Assembly: GCA_938002605.1 (NCBI GenBank)
Contig: CALLAF010000021.1
Span: forward strand, 1-64,000
DNA: 64,000 nucleotides
Source: an uncultured Paracoccaceae bacterium
Lineage (GTDB): Bacteria > Pseudomonadota > Alphaproteobacteria > Rhodobacterales > Rhodobacteraceae
Reading direction: 5' to 3'
Positions 17,749 through 26,768 of this stretch are shown piece by piece. How positions within the stretch are numbered: the stretch's first letter is position 1; each line of letters starts with the position of its first letter. The notes under the pieces are model-generated. The model had not been told where the DNA came from and did no database searches. It saw only the letters and a program-made list of their open reading frames with translations. A program made the position numbers and the translations under genes.

Positions 17749-19155
17749 TTACTCTGTCGTTTCTGACACGAGTGCGCCGTCAGACCAGATGCCGATGCTT
17801 TCTTGCCCGGTTGCGAATGTCATCTTGCCTTCGCCTTCGCGGCGGCCGCGTACAAATGCGCCTTCATAGACATCGCCATTGGCATAGGTCGCAAGACCTT
17901 GGCCGTTGATGGTGCCATCGACCCAGTCGCCGACATAGTTGAAACCGTCAGGCAGCGTGATTTCACCTCGGCCGTTGCGCTGGTTGTTTAGAAACTCGCC
18001 AATATAGACGGTGCCATCCGCATAAGAGGCTTGGCCCATGCCGTTGCGCTGGCCTTCGGACCATTGGCCCTCGTAGGTGTAGCCATCGGTGTAGGTCATT
18101 TTGCCTTGGCCGTGGTTTTTTGCGTTCAGGAATTCGCCCTCATAGACAAGACCATTGACGAAGGTCGCAGTGCCTGAGCCGCTGATTACGCCGTTGTCCC
18201 AATCGCCTTCATAGGTTGAACCATCTGGATAGGTCATTGTGCCCGTGCCATGCGCGAGGTCATTCATAAATGTCCCGGCATAGACAGATCCATCGGGGTA
18301 GGTTGCTTCGCCTGTGCCTTCGATCCGGCCCTCAACCCATTCACCAACATAGACATACCCGTCGGCCCCTTGCAGCGTTCCGGTGCCGTGGCGTTTGTCA
18401 TCGGCGAAGGTGCCAGTGTAAACGTCGCCATTGGCATAGGTGACAGTGCCTTCGCCTTCGCGCTTACTGGCTACAAAGTTGGCTTCGTAGACGTCACCAT
18501 TGGTTTGGGTTAGCGTCCCGCGGCCTTGGATTTGGCCATCAACCCATTCGCCACTATAAATTACGCCATCGGCCATTGTCATCGTACCGATGCCGTCGCG
18601 CTCGCCTGCGGTCAGGTTGCCTGTATAGACAGCGCCGTCAGGGTAGGTGATCGTACCTTCCCCTTCTTTGATGCCGTTGACCCATTCACCTGAATAGACA
18701 TAGCCTGTTTCGCTCGTCATGGTGCCTGTGCCGTGGTACATCGCGTTGCGGAATTCACCTTCGTAGGTCAGACCATTTGCGTAATGTGAAATGCCTTGGC
18801 CAGTGATGTTGCCATCGATCCAATCACCTTCAAAAGTGCCACCATCAGCAAATGTGATTCGGCCTTGGCCTTCGGGTTTGCCCGCGACAAACGCGCCTTC
18901 ATACACGGACCCGTTTGCAAAACGGGCAACGCCCTGGCCGCGAATCTCGCCTTCGACCCATTCGCCAGTGTACTCATAGCCAGTGGGCAATGTGTAGGTG
19001 CCGATACCGTGCTGCTTTCCATCAAGGAATTCGCCTTCGTAGACGCCGCCGTCATCGTACTGCTTTGTTTGGACTGTTTGCGCCTGCGCGCCTGTCGCCA
19101 ACCCAACAGTAAGCAGGGCAACCGCCATTGTTTTTGGTAATCCAAACATAGTCAT
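17749..19155 (-). CDS. Exported MORN-repeat protein (18 full repeats)
   Basis: After a signal peptide (about residues 1-26, ending ATGAQA), the whole 468-residue protein consists of uninterrupted 23-residue MORN repeats of the form DGxxYxGxFxxGxxxGxGxx. I count 18 full repeats and a degenerate 19th. Repeats alternate between a Phe type (YEGEFLDGK) and a Trp type (YTGEWVEGE), with one slip at repeats 9-10, where two Phe types follow each other. MORN arrays form elongated beta-sheets and bind lipids or serve as scaffolds. Here the location would be periplasmic or surface. The ATG at 19155 has GGAGG 6 bases upstream and starts directly before the signal peptide; a longer in-frame start at 19215 is unlikely. 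The gene is monocistronic and followed by a strong terminator. Confidence 0.88.
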   Translation of the reverse strand: MTMFGLPKTMAVALLTVGLATGAQAQTVQTKQYDDGGVYEGEFLDGKQHGIGTYTLPTGYEYTGEWVEGEIRGQGVARFANGSVYEGAFVAGKPEGQGRITFADGGTFEGDWIDGNITGQGISHYANGLTYEGEFRNAMYHGTGTMTSETGYVYSGEWVNGIKEGEGTITYPDGAVYTGNLTAGERDGIGTMTMADGVIYSGEWVDGQIQGRGTLTQTNGDVYEANFVASKREGEGTVTYANGDVYTGTFADDKRHGTGTLQGADGYVYVGEWVEGRIEGTGEATYPDGSVYAGTFMNDLAHGTGTMTYPDGSTYEGDWDNGVISGSGTATFVNGLVYEGEFLNAKNHGQGKMTYTDGYTYEGQWSEGQRNGMGQASYADGTVYIGEFLNNQRNGRGEITLPDGFNYVGDWVDGTINGQGLATYANGDVYEGAFVRGRREGEGKMTFATGQESIGIWSDGALVSETTE

Positions 19156-19309
19156 TCGAGTCCTCCGATCACTTAACTCACACCGCAGCTTAGGTAAGGC
19201 TCTGCGTTCTGACAACGGTTAAGGGAACATTATCCCTACATTGCTTTGCAGCCGCCTTTTCAATACGCGTTATTCTGGTACATGCATTGCTGTAAATTAG
19301 GACAAAACT

Positions 19310-20977
19310 ATGACAAAAATGTTCCGCCTCACGATAGCTCAGTTGAATTCCGCCGTTGGTGATTTATCAGGCAATGCAGACCTCGCCCGCGAGGCTTGGG
19401 TCGCCGGACGCGACGCCGGGGCTGATATGGTCGCGTTGCCTGAGATGTTTATCACGGGCTATCAGACCCAAGACCTCGTGCAAAAGCCTGCATTTGTTGC
19501 GGATGCGATGGCACATATCATGGCGTTGGCTGCAGATTGTGCGGATGGTCCTGCCTTGGCGATTGGTGGGCCGCAGTTTGATGGTGACCGTCTTTACAAC
19601 TGCTACTTTATCTTGCGCGACGGCAAAATTTCTGCCCGTATGAAAAAGCATTTTTTGCCGAACTTCAATGTTTTCGACGAAGTGCGCCTTTTTAAAAGTG
19701 ATGATATTTCAGGCCCCTACACCGTGAATGATGGTCCACGCTTGGGCAGTCCGATTTGTGAAGACGCATGGTATCCTGATGTGGCCGAAGCAATGGTCGA
19801 AACCGGGGCAGAAATTTTGATTGTCCCGAATGGGTCTCCCTATTTCCGCAACAAATTTCCTGTGCGGCTTAACAATATGGTGGCGCGCGTTGTCGAAAAC
19901 GATGTGCCGCTGGTCTATCTGAACATGGTTGGCGGGCAGGATGATCAGGTCTTTGATGGCGGATCATTTGTGTTGAACCGTGGCGGGCAATTGGCCGTGC
20001 AGATGCCAGTTTTGCAAACTGCGATCACCCATGTTGATTTTAAACAGACCGATACAGGATGGGAGGCGGTCCCGGCTGAGCTCGCATCAATTCCCGGTGA
20101 TCTAGAGCAAGACTACCACGTGATGGTTCTGGGGTTACGCGATTACATGCGCAAAACGGGGTTCAAAAAAGTGCTTTTGGGGCTGTCGGGGGGAATCGAT
20201 AGTGCGATCGTTGCGGCAATTGCAGCTGATGCGCTTGGCCCTGAAAATGTGCGCTGTGTCATGCTGCCCTCTGAATATACGTCGCAAGCCTCGCTTGATG
20301 ATGCTGCCGCGGCGGCGGATGCGCTGGACGTTAAGTATGATATCGTGAATATCGCGGGCCCCCGCGCCGCCGTTACCGAGGCGCTAGCGCCTTTGTTTGG
20401 CGACATGCCTGCCGATTTGACGGAAGAAAACATTCAGTCGCGTATTCGTGGGCTGCTGTTGATGGCGCAGTCTAACAAATTTGGTGAAATGCTGCTGACC
20501 ACAGGTAATAAATCCGAGGTCGCGGTTGGCTATGCGACGATCTATGGCGATATGGCGGGGGGCTATAACCCGATTAAGGATATGTATAAAACGCGCGTGT
20601 TCGACGCTTGCCGTTGGCGCAACGCCAACCATTGCGAGTGGATGCAAGGTCCTGCGGGTGAGGTGATCCCGACTGCGATTATCGACAAACCCCCGTCAGC
20701 TGAACTGCGCCCCGACCAAAAAGACGAAGACAGTTTGCCGCCCTATGACATTTTGGACGGGATCCTAACGATGCTTGTCGATGATGAGGCGTCTGTCGCT
20801 GACTGCGTCGCCGCAGGCTATGATCGTGAGATCGTGAAGCGGGTCGAACATCTGATTTACATTAGCGAATACAAACGGTTCCAGTCGGCACCAGGCCCAC
20901 GCCTATCAAACCGTGCGTTTTGGCTGGATCGGCGTTATCCGATTGTGAACCGCTGGCGTGATAACAGTGGAACATAA
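19310..20977 (+). CDS. nadE: Glutamine-dependent NAD+ synthetase
   Basis: NadE amidates deamido-NAD to NAD+ with ATP, using ammonia from glutamine. The 555-residue protein has an N-terminal nitrilase-type glutaminase domain with the Glu-Lys-Cys triad (Glu in LPEMFITGY, Lys in RMKKHFLPN, Cys in SPICEDAWY) and a C-terminal synthetase domain with the P-loop LSGGIDSA (about residue 294) and TGNKSE. Length and domain order match the two-domain glutamine-hydrolysing form. AGGA lies about 8 bases before the ATG. It precedes gltX by about 60 bases. Confidence 0.95.
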   Translation: MTKMFRLTIAQLNSAVGDLSGNADLAREAWVAGRDAGADMVALPEMFITGYQTQDLVQKPAFVADAMAHIMALAADCADGPALAIGGPQFDGDRLYNCYFILRDGKISARMKKHFLPNFNVFDEVRLFKSDDISGPYTVNDGPRLGSPICEDAWYPDVAEAMVETGAEILIVPNGSPYFRNKFPVRLNNMVARVVENDVPLVYLNMVGGQDDQVFDGGSFVLNRGGQLAVQMPVLQTAITHVDFKQTDTGWEAVPAELASIPGDLEQDYHVMVLGLRDYMRKTGFKKVLLGLSGGIDSAIVAAIAADALGPENVRCVMLPSEYTSQASLDDAAAAADALDVKYDIVNIAGPRAAVTEALAPLFGDMPADLTEENIQSRIRGLLLMAQSNKFGEMLLTTGNKSEVAVGYATIYGDMAGGYNPIKDMYKTRVFDACRWRNANHCEWMQGPAGEVIPTAIIDKPPSAELRPDQKDEDSLPPYDILDGILTMLVDDEASVADCVAAGYDREIVKRVEHLIYISEYKRFQSAPGPRLSNRAFWLDRRYPIVNRWRDNSGT

Positions 20978-21038
20978 AGGCTAAACTGGACATCTTGCCT
21001 GTTGCATGGTCATAAGTGCGCCAACAGGAGATGACCCC

Positions 21039-22361
21039 ATGACAACGACCAGATTCGCCCCTTCGCCCACCGGCTGGCTGCACATCGGCAACCTGCGTGC
21101 AGCGCTGTTTAACTATGCCATCGCGCGCCAAAACGGTGGGCAATTTGTGCTGCGGATTGATGACACGGATGCGGAACGCTCTAAGGAAGAATATGTCGAG
21201 GGCGTCAAAGAAGATTTGACGTGGCTTGGTATCAAATGGGACCGGATTGAGCGTCAGTCACAGCGCATGGATCGCTATGAGTTGGCGAAACAAAAGCTGA
21301 TCGACATGGGGCGTTTGTATGAATGCTTTGAAACCCCGGTTGAATTGGACCTCAAGCGCAAGAAACAGCTGAACATGGGCAAGCCGCCGGTTTATGATCG
21401 GGCTGCACTTGCACTGTCAGAGGCCGAAAAAGATGCACTGCGCGAAGAACGCGGTTCGCATTGGCGCTTTAAGCTTGATCATGAACGGATCGAATGGGCG
21501 GACGGGATTATCGGCGACATTTCAATCGATGCGGCCTCTGTCAGCGATCCGGTGCTGTTTAAGAACGGCGGTCAAATTCTGTATACGCTGGCGTCAGTCG
21601 TGGATGATATTGAAATGGGCATGACCGATGTTGTGCGCGGGTCTGACCACGTGACCAACACCGCGACCCAAATCCAAATCATGCATGCGCTGGGCGGCAC
21701 GCCGCCGCGTTTCGCGCATCATTCATTGCTGACGGGCCCGCAGGGCGAGGCGCTGTCGAAACGGTTAGGCACATTGGCGTTGCGCGATCTGCGCAAGGCT
21801 GGGATTGCCCCCGAAGCGATCTTATCATTGATGGCGCGGCTTGGGTCGTCTGATCCGGTTGAGCTGCGGGCGAATATTGATGAGGTCATCGCAGGCTTTG
21901 ATATTTCCAAATTCGGCTCTGCGCCCACAAAATTCGACGCAGATGATCTTGGCCCGCTGACGGCGCGCCACTTGGCGACGCTAGGTCATGAAGCTGTGGC
22001 GGACACAATCGCTGCTGCCGGCGTGCCGGATGATTTGGCCGAACCGTTCTGGAAAGTCGTGCGCGACAATATCAACACGCTTGATGATGTTGCTGCGTGG
22101 TGGGTCTTGTTCCGCGATGGGGCGACACCGCTGGTCGCCGACGAAGACGCAGAATTTATTTCACAGGCGTTCGATCTGTTGGGCGAACCACCCTACACGG
22201 CGACCACTTGGTCCGAATGGACCGCACAGGCGAAGGAACAAACAGGTCGCAAGGGCCGAGGTTTGTTCATGCCGCTGCGCAAGGCTGTCACCGGTTTGGA
22301 ACGCGGTCCAGAGATGGCTGATGTGATGCCATTGCTGCAGGTCAAACCTAAAGCAAGTTAA
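21039..22361 (+). CDS. gltX: Glutamyl-tRNA synthetase
   Basis: This class I aminoacyl-tRNA synthetase charges tRNA with glutamate. Signature motifs are RFAPSPTGWLHIGN (HIGH motif as HIGN) at the N-terminus and ALSKRLG (KMSKS equivalent) at about residue 240. The ATG at 21039 follows AGGAG at 8 bases and gives the conserved start MTTTRFAPSPTG; an extension to 21006 is not conserved. At 440 residues it is the shorter type of GluRS. Many alphaproteobacteria carry two gltX copies, one of which also charges tRNA-Gln; which type this is cannot be decided from the window. Its end overlaps the convergent cyclotransferase gene by 14 bases. Confidence 0.95.
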   Translation: MTTTRFAPSPTGWLHIGNLRAALFNYAIARQNGGQFVLRIDDTDAERSKEEYVEGVKEDLTWLGIKWDRIERQSQRMDRYELAKQKLIDMGRLYECFETPVELDLKRKKQLNMGKPPVYDRAALALSEAEKDALREERGSHWRFKLDHERIEWADGIIGDISIDAASVSDPVLFKNGGQILYTLASVVDDIEMGMTDVVRGSDHVTNTATQIQIMHALGGTPPRFAHHSLLTGPQGEALSKRLGTLALRDLRKAGIAPEAILSLMARLGSSDPVELRANIDEVIAGFDISKFGSAPTKFDADDLGPLTARHLATLGHEAVADTIAAAGVPDDLAEPFWKVVRDNINTLDDVAAWWVLFRDGATPLVADEDAEFISQAFDLLGEPPYTATTWSEWTAQAKEQTGRKGRGLFMPLRKAVTGLERGPEMADVMPLLQVKPKAS

Positions 22362-22896
22362 GCCTGTTCAAATGGTGATCCACCAGCGAAGTCTCGTCTG
22401 ACGAAAGCGTCCGGTGGCGCGGGTATTGCGGGGCGTCTCGATCTTCAATGATCGGGGCCCATGCATCGGTTGTGTCAAAAAATGCTGCGACGCCATCGAC
22501 CCCGAACATCTGATGATAACCTTGCACAACAACATCCAGATAGCTGCGCAAAATCCCGTGGTCATTGGTGTGCGGCGTGTGGATATCGGGGGTGACTTGG
22601 TACACCGCCGTCATCGCGCTAGGCGCGTCATGCGTGACGGCATCGGTGACGTCATGGCGGTTGTAAACGTCTTCGCGCGCGTCAAGCGCGACCCAGTCAG
22701 CCCCCGGCACACGCGCGATCACACCTGCAATTTCGCAACCTGGGTCTTGGATCACGGATAGATAGGCGATGCCATGTGCCGTTGTCCCCTGCCATGTGCG
22801 CCGCCAGCCCTTTAGCTGCGCTGGGCGCGGATCGTCGTAGTCGTGGGTAGATAAGTTGACGAGGCTACCATAGCCAAAAAATGCCGGATCGCTCAT
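22348..22896 (-). CDS. Gamma-glutamylcyclotransferase family protein
   Basis: The 182-residue protein begins with the family signature FFGYGSLVN, where YGSL forms the substrate-binding loop, and contains the conserved VIARVPGADWVALDAREDVY-type strand with the catalytic acid region. Family members convert gamma-glutamyl compounds to 5-oxoproline or are related acyltransferases. The ATG at 22896 overlaps the stop of the ABC permease by 4 bases (ATGA), so it is probably the last gene of the ybbA-ybbP transcript. Confidence 0.82.
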   Translation of the reverse strand: MSDPAFFGYGSLVNLSTHDYDDPRPAQLKGWRRTWQGTTAHGIAYLSVIQDPGCEIAGVIARVPGADWVALDAREDVYNRHDVTDAVTHDAPSAMTAVYQVTPDIHTPHTNDHGILRSYLDVVVQGYHQMFGVDGVAAFFDTTDAWAPIIEDRDAPQYPRHRTLSSDETSLVDHHLNRLNLL

Positions 22897-25397
22897 TCGC
22901 GTGCCCTTAGAATTTGGGCGGGCTTTGCCGCCAATGACCGCCACGCAAATCCAAGCCCGGCGCAGGTCGATGCAAGTAACCCGCCAAGAATGATCAGCAG
23001 GGCATTGCCCCAAATGACGCTGTAAGTGTTTTCCATGATGAATGTTGTAACGGCCCAGCCACCCAAAATTCCAGCCCCTAATGCAACAGCTCCTGCGGCC
23101 GCTCCCAATAACGCAGAACGCAAGGCAAAGCTAAGCAAAATGCGGCCTCGCGTGGCCCCCAAGGTCTTAAGCACGGCGGCCTCATAGGTGCGGGCGCGTT
23201 CACCTGCTGCGGCTGCCCCGATGAGCACCAAGAAGCCGGTGATCAAGGTAATCAATGCGCCATAGCGCGTGGCGGCCGCGATTCCGCTGACCAGCGTCAT
23301 GACTTGGTCAATCGCGTCACGGATACGGATTGCGGTAATGTTGGGATAGGCAGTGGCAAGGTCACGCAAGATAGCGGCTTCGGCCTCTTCCTCGGCATAA
23401 ACGGTCGCGATCCAACTGTGCGGCGCACCTGCAAGGGCCGCTTGGTTCAGGGCAAGCACAAAGCCGATCCCGGCGTCCTCCCAGCTGACATTGCGAAAAC
23501 TGGTGATAGTTCCCGTGATATCGCGCCCAAGCACGTTGATGGTCATCGTATCGCCTAAGCGTAGCCCCATCTCGGTGGCTTCTTCTTGTGAAAAACTGAT
23601 TTGCGGCGGGCCATCATACCCCGTTGGCCACCATTCACCAGCGGTAATTTCCGTACCATTTGGCTGTGCATCGGCATAGGTGATCCCGCGATCACCCCGC
23701 ACTACCCAGTGACCACCAGCGGCCTGTTGCGCGGGTTGATCATTGATCCGGGTGATGACACCGCGCAGCATCGGGGCGGTTTCAACCTTGCTGACCGCAG
23801 GATCGCTATCAAGCCGGGCGTTGAACCCGTCAATTTGGTCAGGCTGAATGTCGACAAAGAAATAGCTTGGCGCGATGCTGGGTAATTCGTCCGAGAACGA
23901 TTTTTGCAAATTGCCGTCGATCTGCCCAACTGCCGCCAAAACCGTCAGCCCAAGTCCGAGCGAGAGCACAACAGACGTAGCTTCGCCGCCTTGGGCACCG
24001 ATTGCGCCGAGCGCGAGGCGTAGGGCGGGCCGCCCGCGAGATGGCGTGCGCAGTCGTTTCGCGATCCAACGGATCACGAAGGCGGCAAAGACGAGGATTG
24101 CAAGCGATCCGGCGATCCCCCCTGCCGTCCATAAGGTTAAAAATGTGGTGCCTGAGAAATAGATCGCGGCGGCGACAAGTGTGATTACCAATGCGGTCAA
24201 CACGCTAATATACTGGCGGGGCGGTAGCGTTTTGGATCCGCCGAATGCATCCCGAAACAGGGTCGCGGCGCGGATGTCATCGGTTTTTGCCAGCGGCCAA
24301 AGCGTGAAAATCAGCGCAGCAAGTACACCGTAGACAGCCGCTTCGAACAAGGGTGCGGGATAGATAGTAAGCACTGCCGGGATCGGGAGACGTGCCTCGA
24401 TCAGCGACGCGAATAGCAATGGCAGCGCTGCCCCTAAGGCAATCCCGATGCTGATGCCGATGAGCGACAGCACCCCGATTTGAATGAAATAGGTTTGAAA
24501 AATAGTGGCTCGCGTTGCGCCAAGTGTTTTCAGCGTCGCGATTACGTTGGTTTTACTGGCGAGATAGGCGCGCACCGCCGCTGAGACCCCAACGCCGCCA
24601 ACGGCAAGCCCAGACAGGCCGACGAGAATCAAGAACGCGCCGATGCGGTTAACAAACCGTGCGGTCCCGCCTGCTCCTCGGCGGCTATCGCGCCAGCGCA
24701 GCCCGTCGTCGCGAAATTGCTGTACGGCCTCGCGGCGTAGTTCAGCCAGATTGACCCCATCGGGCAGGTCCAACCGATATTCTGTTGAAAATAGCGTCCC
24801 TTCGTTTAGCAGCCCGGAGTCGGCGAGCGCAGTTGTCAGCACAAGTGTCCGCGGCCCAAGCCCAAAACCTCCTGCCGCATTGTCAGGATAGCGATCTAAC
24901 ACCGCGCGCAAGGTAAAGGTTTGCGTGCCCAGCCGAAATTGATCGCCGGGCGACAAACCTAACCTATCGACCAAGACGCGTTCCATCACGCCACCATAAT
25001 CCGCAAGCGCCTGCGCTAGCGGCATTGGCGGATCAAGTGTGACAGCGCCAATCAGCGGATATAGATCATCGACGGCGCGGATTTGCGTGAGCCCGCGTTC
25101 GTTACCAACCACGGCCATTGATCGAAAATCAACGGTTTCTGATACGTGGGTTGCGATGCTTTCCAGCCAATCACGTTCGGCGTCGCGGGCAAAACGGTAG
25201 GTAAACGATACCTCGGCATCGCCGCCCAACAGGGCGGCGCCATCGCGTTTGAGACCAGCCTCGATCCCGGCGCGCACGGTGCCCACAGCCGCGATCGCAG
25301 CGACACCTAGCGCAAGACAGGCCAGAAATACGCGAAACCCATGCAGGCCGCCGCGCAACTCGCGTGCGGCAAAACGGGCGGCAATACGTAGGCTCAT
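22893..25397 (-). CDS. ybbP: ABC transporter permease, YbbP type (FtsX domains)
   Basis: The 834-residue inner-membrane protein has an N-terminal membrane segment (about 18-40), two FtsX-type permease domains (about 255-370 and 720-830), a central block of membrane segments, and a large soluble periplasmic domain between about 490 and 710. This is the layout of E. coli YbbP, a MacB-like type VII ABC protein thought to act on lipids or envelope substrates rather than as an ordinary pump. It overlaps ybbA by 4 bases, and with the adjacent TesA-like gene it reproduces the conserved tesA-ybbA-ybbP group. Confidence 0.88.
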   Translation of the reverse strand: MSLRIAARFAARELRGGLHGFRVFLACLALGVAAIAAVGTVRAGIEAGLKRDGAALLGGDAEVSFTYRFARDAERDWLESIATHVSETVDFRSMAVVGNERGLTQIRAVDDLYPLIGAVTLDPPMPLAQALADYGGVMERVLVDRLGLSPGDQFRLGTQTFTLRAVLDRYPDNAAGGFGLGPRTLVLTTALADSGLLNEGTLFSTEYRLDLPDGVNLAELRREAVQQFRDDGLRWRDSRRGAGGTARFVNRIGAFLILVGLSGLAVGGVGVSAAVRAYLASKTNVIATLKTLGATRATIFQTYFIQIGVLSLIGISIGIALGAALPLLFASLIEARLPIPAVLTIYPAPLFEAAVYGVLAALIFTLWPLAKTDDIRAATLFRDAFGGSKTLPPRQYISVLTALVITLVAAAIYFSGTTFLTLWTAGGIAGSLAILVFAAFVIRWIAKRLRTPSRGRPALRLALGAIGAQGGEATSVVLSLGLGLTVLAAVGQIDGNLQKSFSDELPSIAPSYFFVDIQPDQIDGFNARLDSDPAVSKVETAPMLRGVITRINDQPAQQAAGGHWVVRGDRGITYADAQPNGTEITAGEWWPTGYDGPPQISFSQEEATEMGLRLGDTMTINVLGRDITGTITSFRNVSWEDAGIGFVLALNQAALAGAPHSWIATVYAEEEAEAAILRDLATAYPNITAIRIRDAIDQVMTLVSGIAAATRYGALITLITGFLVLIGAAAAGERARTYEAAVLKTLGATRGRILLSFALRSALLGAAAGAVALGAGILGGWAVTTFIMENTYSVIWGNALLIILGGLLASTCAGLGFAWRSLAAKPAQILRARE

Positions 25398-26083
25398 TGC
25401 GCTGCCTGCGTTGCCGTTTCGATCCGCCCATCGCGCAGACGCACCACACGATCACAGCGCGCGGCAAGTTCGGGCGCATGGGTGACCATGATCAGGGTCG
25501 CACCGTGTTTGTCCCGCAAATCAAACAACAGATCCATGATCGCCTGCCCGTTGGTTTCATCAAGATTGCCGGTCGGCTCATCCGCAAGCAAAATACGCGG
25601 ACGCGGCGCAGAGGCCCGTGCAAGCGCCACGCGTTGCTGTTCACCGCCTGACATCTGGCTGGGGTAATGGTTGATGCGGTCGCCAAGCCCCACGGCCTCT
25701 AATTCCGCCTTCGCGCGCGCAAATGCTTCGCGGACGCCTGCCAATTCCAATGGGGTTGCGACATTTTCAAGCGCAGTCATTGTCGGGATCAGGTGGAAAG
25801 ATTGGAACACCACCCCCATATTGTCTCTGCGAAAGCGGGCCAATTGGTCTTCGGTCATTGTTGTCAGCTCTTGGCCTAACGCCATGATGCTGCCAGATGT
25901 GGCCTGTTCCAGCCCGCCCAAAAGCATAAGGAGAGACGACTTGCCCGACCCGCTAGGCCCGATAAGCCCCAATGTTTCACCCGCTGCGATGTCCAATGAG
26001 ATATCACGCAAGATGTCGACGCGTCCTGCATTCCCGTCGAGCGATAGGTTGGTGCCAGAAATGGAAAAAACAGGGTCGGTCAT
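25394..26083 (-). CDS. ybbA: ABC transporter ATP-binding protein, YbbA type
   Basis: This is the ATPase partner of the YbbP-type permease. It has Walker A GPSGSGKSS, signature MSGGEQQRVALARA, Walker B LLADEPTGNLD and the H-loop VTHAPE; the sequence is of the LolD/MacB class. Its start codon overlaps the start of the divergent TesA-like ORF if that begins at 26082 (CATG), so the promoters of each must lie within the coding region of the other. Confidence 0.9.
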   Translation of the reverse strand: MTDPVFSISGTNLSLDGNAGRVDILRDISLDIAAGETLGLIGPSGSGKSSLLMLLGGLEQATSGSIMALGQELTTMTEDQLARFRRDNMGVVFQSFHLIPTMTALENVATPLELAGVREAFARAKAELEAVGLGDRINHYPSQMSGGEQQRVALARASAPRPRILLADEPTGNLDETNGQAIMDLLFDLRDKHGATLIMVTHAPELAARCDRVVRLRDGRIETATQAAQ

Positions 26084-26105
26084 GCGAAAGGCCTTTGGTC
26101 AGATC

Positions 26106-26768
26106 ATGTCTTTTGGATATGGCGCGCGCAGCGCATTTCGCAACCTTACTATCGCTGTTTTGCTAACAACAAGTTCTGTTCACGCCCAAACTGTCACAAT
26201 CGCGGCACTCGGCGATAGTTTGACTGCTGGGTATGGCCTGCAACAAGATGACGGTTTTGTGCCGCAGCTACAGGCGTGGCTTGACGGGCAGGGGGCGGAT
26301 GTTCGGCTGGTCAATGCTGGCGTGTCTGGGGATACGACGGCGGGCGGGCGCAGCCGGGTGGATTGGACCTTAACGCCGGATGTTGATGCGATGATTATCG
26401 CGCTAGGCGGAAATGATTATTTGCGCGGGGTTGACCCCGCGACAAGCTATGAAAATCTCGATGCGATCCTGGCTGCAGGTCAGGCAGCTGGTGTTGATAT
26501 GCTACTCGTGGGTCTCGACGTTGGCGCGAATTATGGCGCTGATTACGAGGCTGCGTTTGAGAAAAACTATGTTGATCTTGCCGCAAAATACGAGGTCGCG
26601 CTCTATCCAGATTTCCTCGCGGGCATTCGGGCCACAGTTGATACACCGTCCGAGCTGACAGCCCTACTTCAGGCCGATGGGTTGCACCCCAACCCCACGG
26701 GTGTGGGGTTGATCGTTGCCGATATTGGTCCCTTTGTATTGACGCTGATTGGGGCGACCAAAGATTAG
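26106..26768 (+). CDS. tesA: Exported SGNH esterase/lysophospholipase (TesA family)
   Basis: The protein is a periplasmic SGNH hydrolase (acyl-CoA thioesterase I, protease I, lysophospholipase L1 type). The four blocks are present: GDSLTAGYGL with the nucleophile Ser, the Gly block SGDTTAGG, the Asn block GGNDYLRG, and the Asp-His pair in DGLHPNPTG. A signal peptide ends near SSVHAQ. I chose the ATG at 26106; an earlier ATG at 26082 adds eight residues and would overlap the ybbA start codon. Neither has a strong ribosome binding site. The stop overlaps the convergent dehydrogenase gene by 4 bases. Confidence 0.88.
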   Translation: MSFGYGARSAFRNLTIAVLLTTSSVHAQTVTIAALGDSLTAGYGLQQDDGFVPQLQAWLDGQGADVRLVNAGVSGDTTAGGRSRVDWTLTPDVDAMIIALGGNDYLRGVDPATSYENLDAILAAGQAAGVDMLLVGLDVGANYGADYEAAFEKNYVDLAAKYEVALYPDFLAGIRATVDTPSELTALLQADGLHPNPTGVGLIVADIGPFVLTLIGATKD

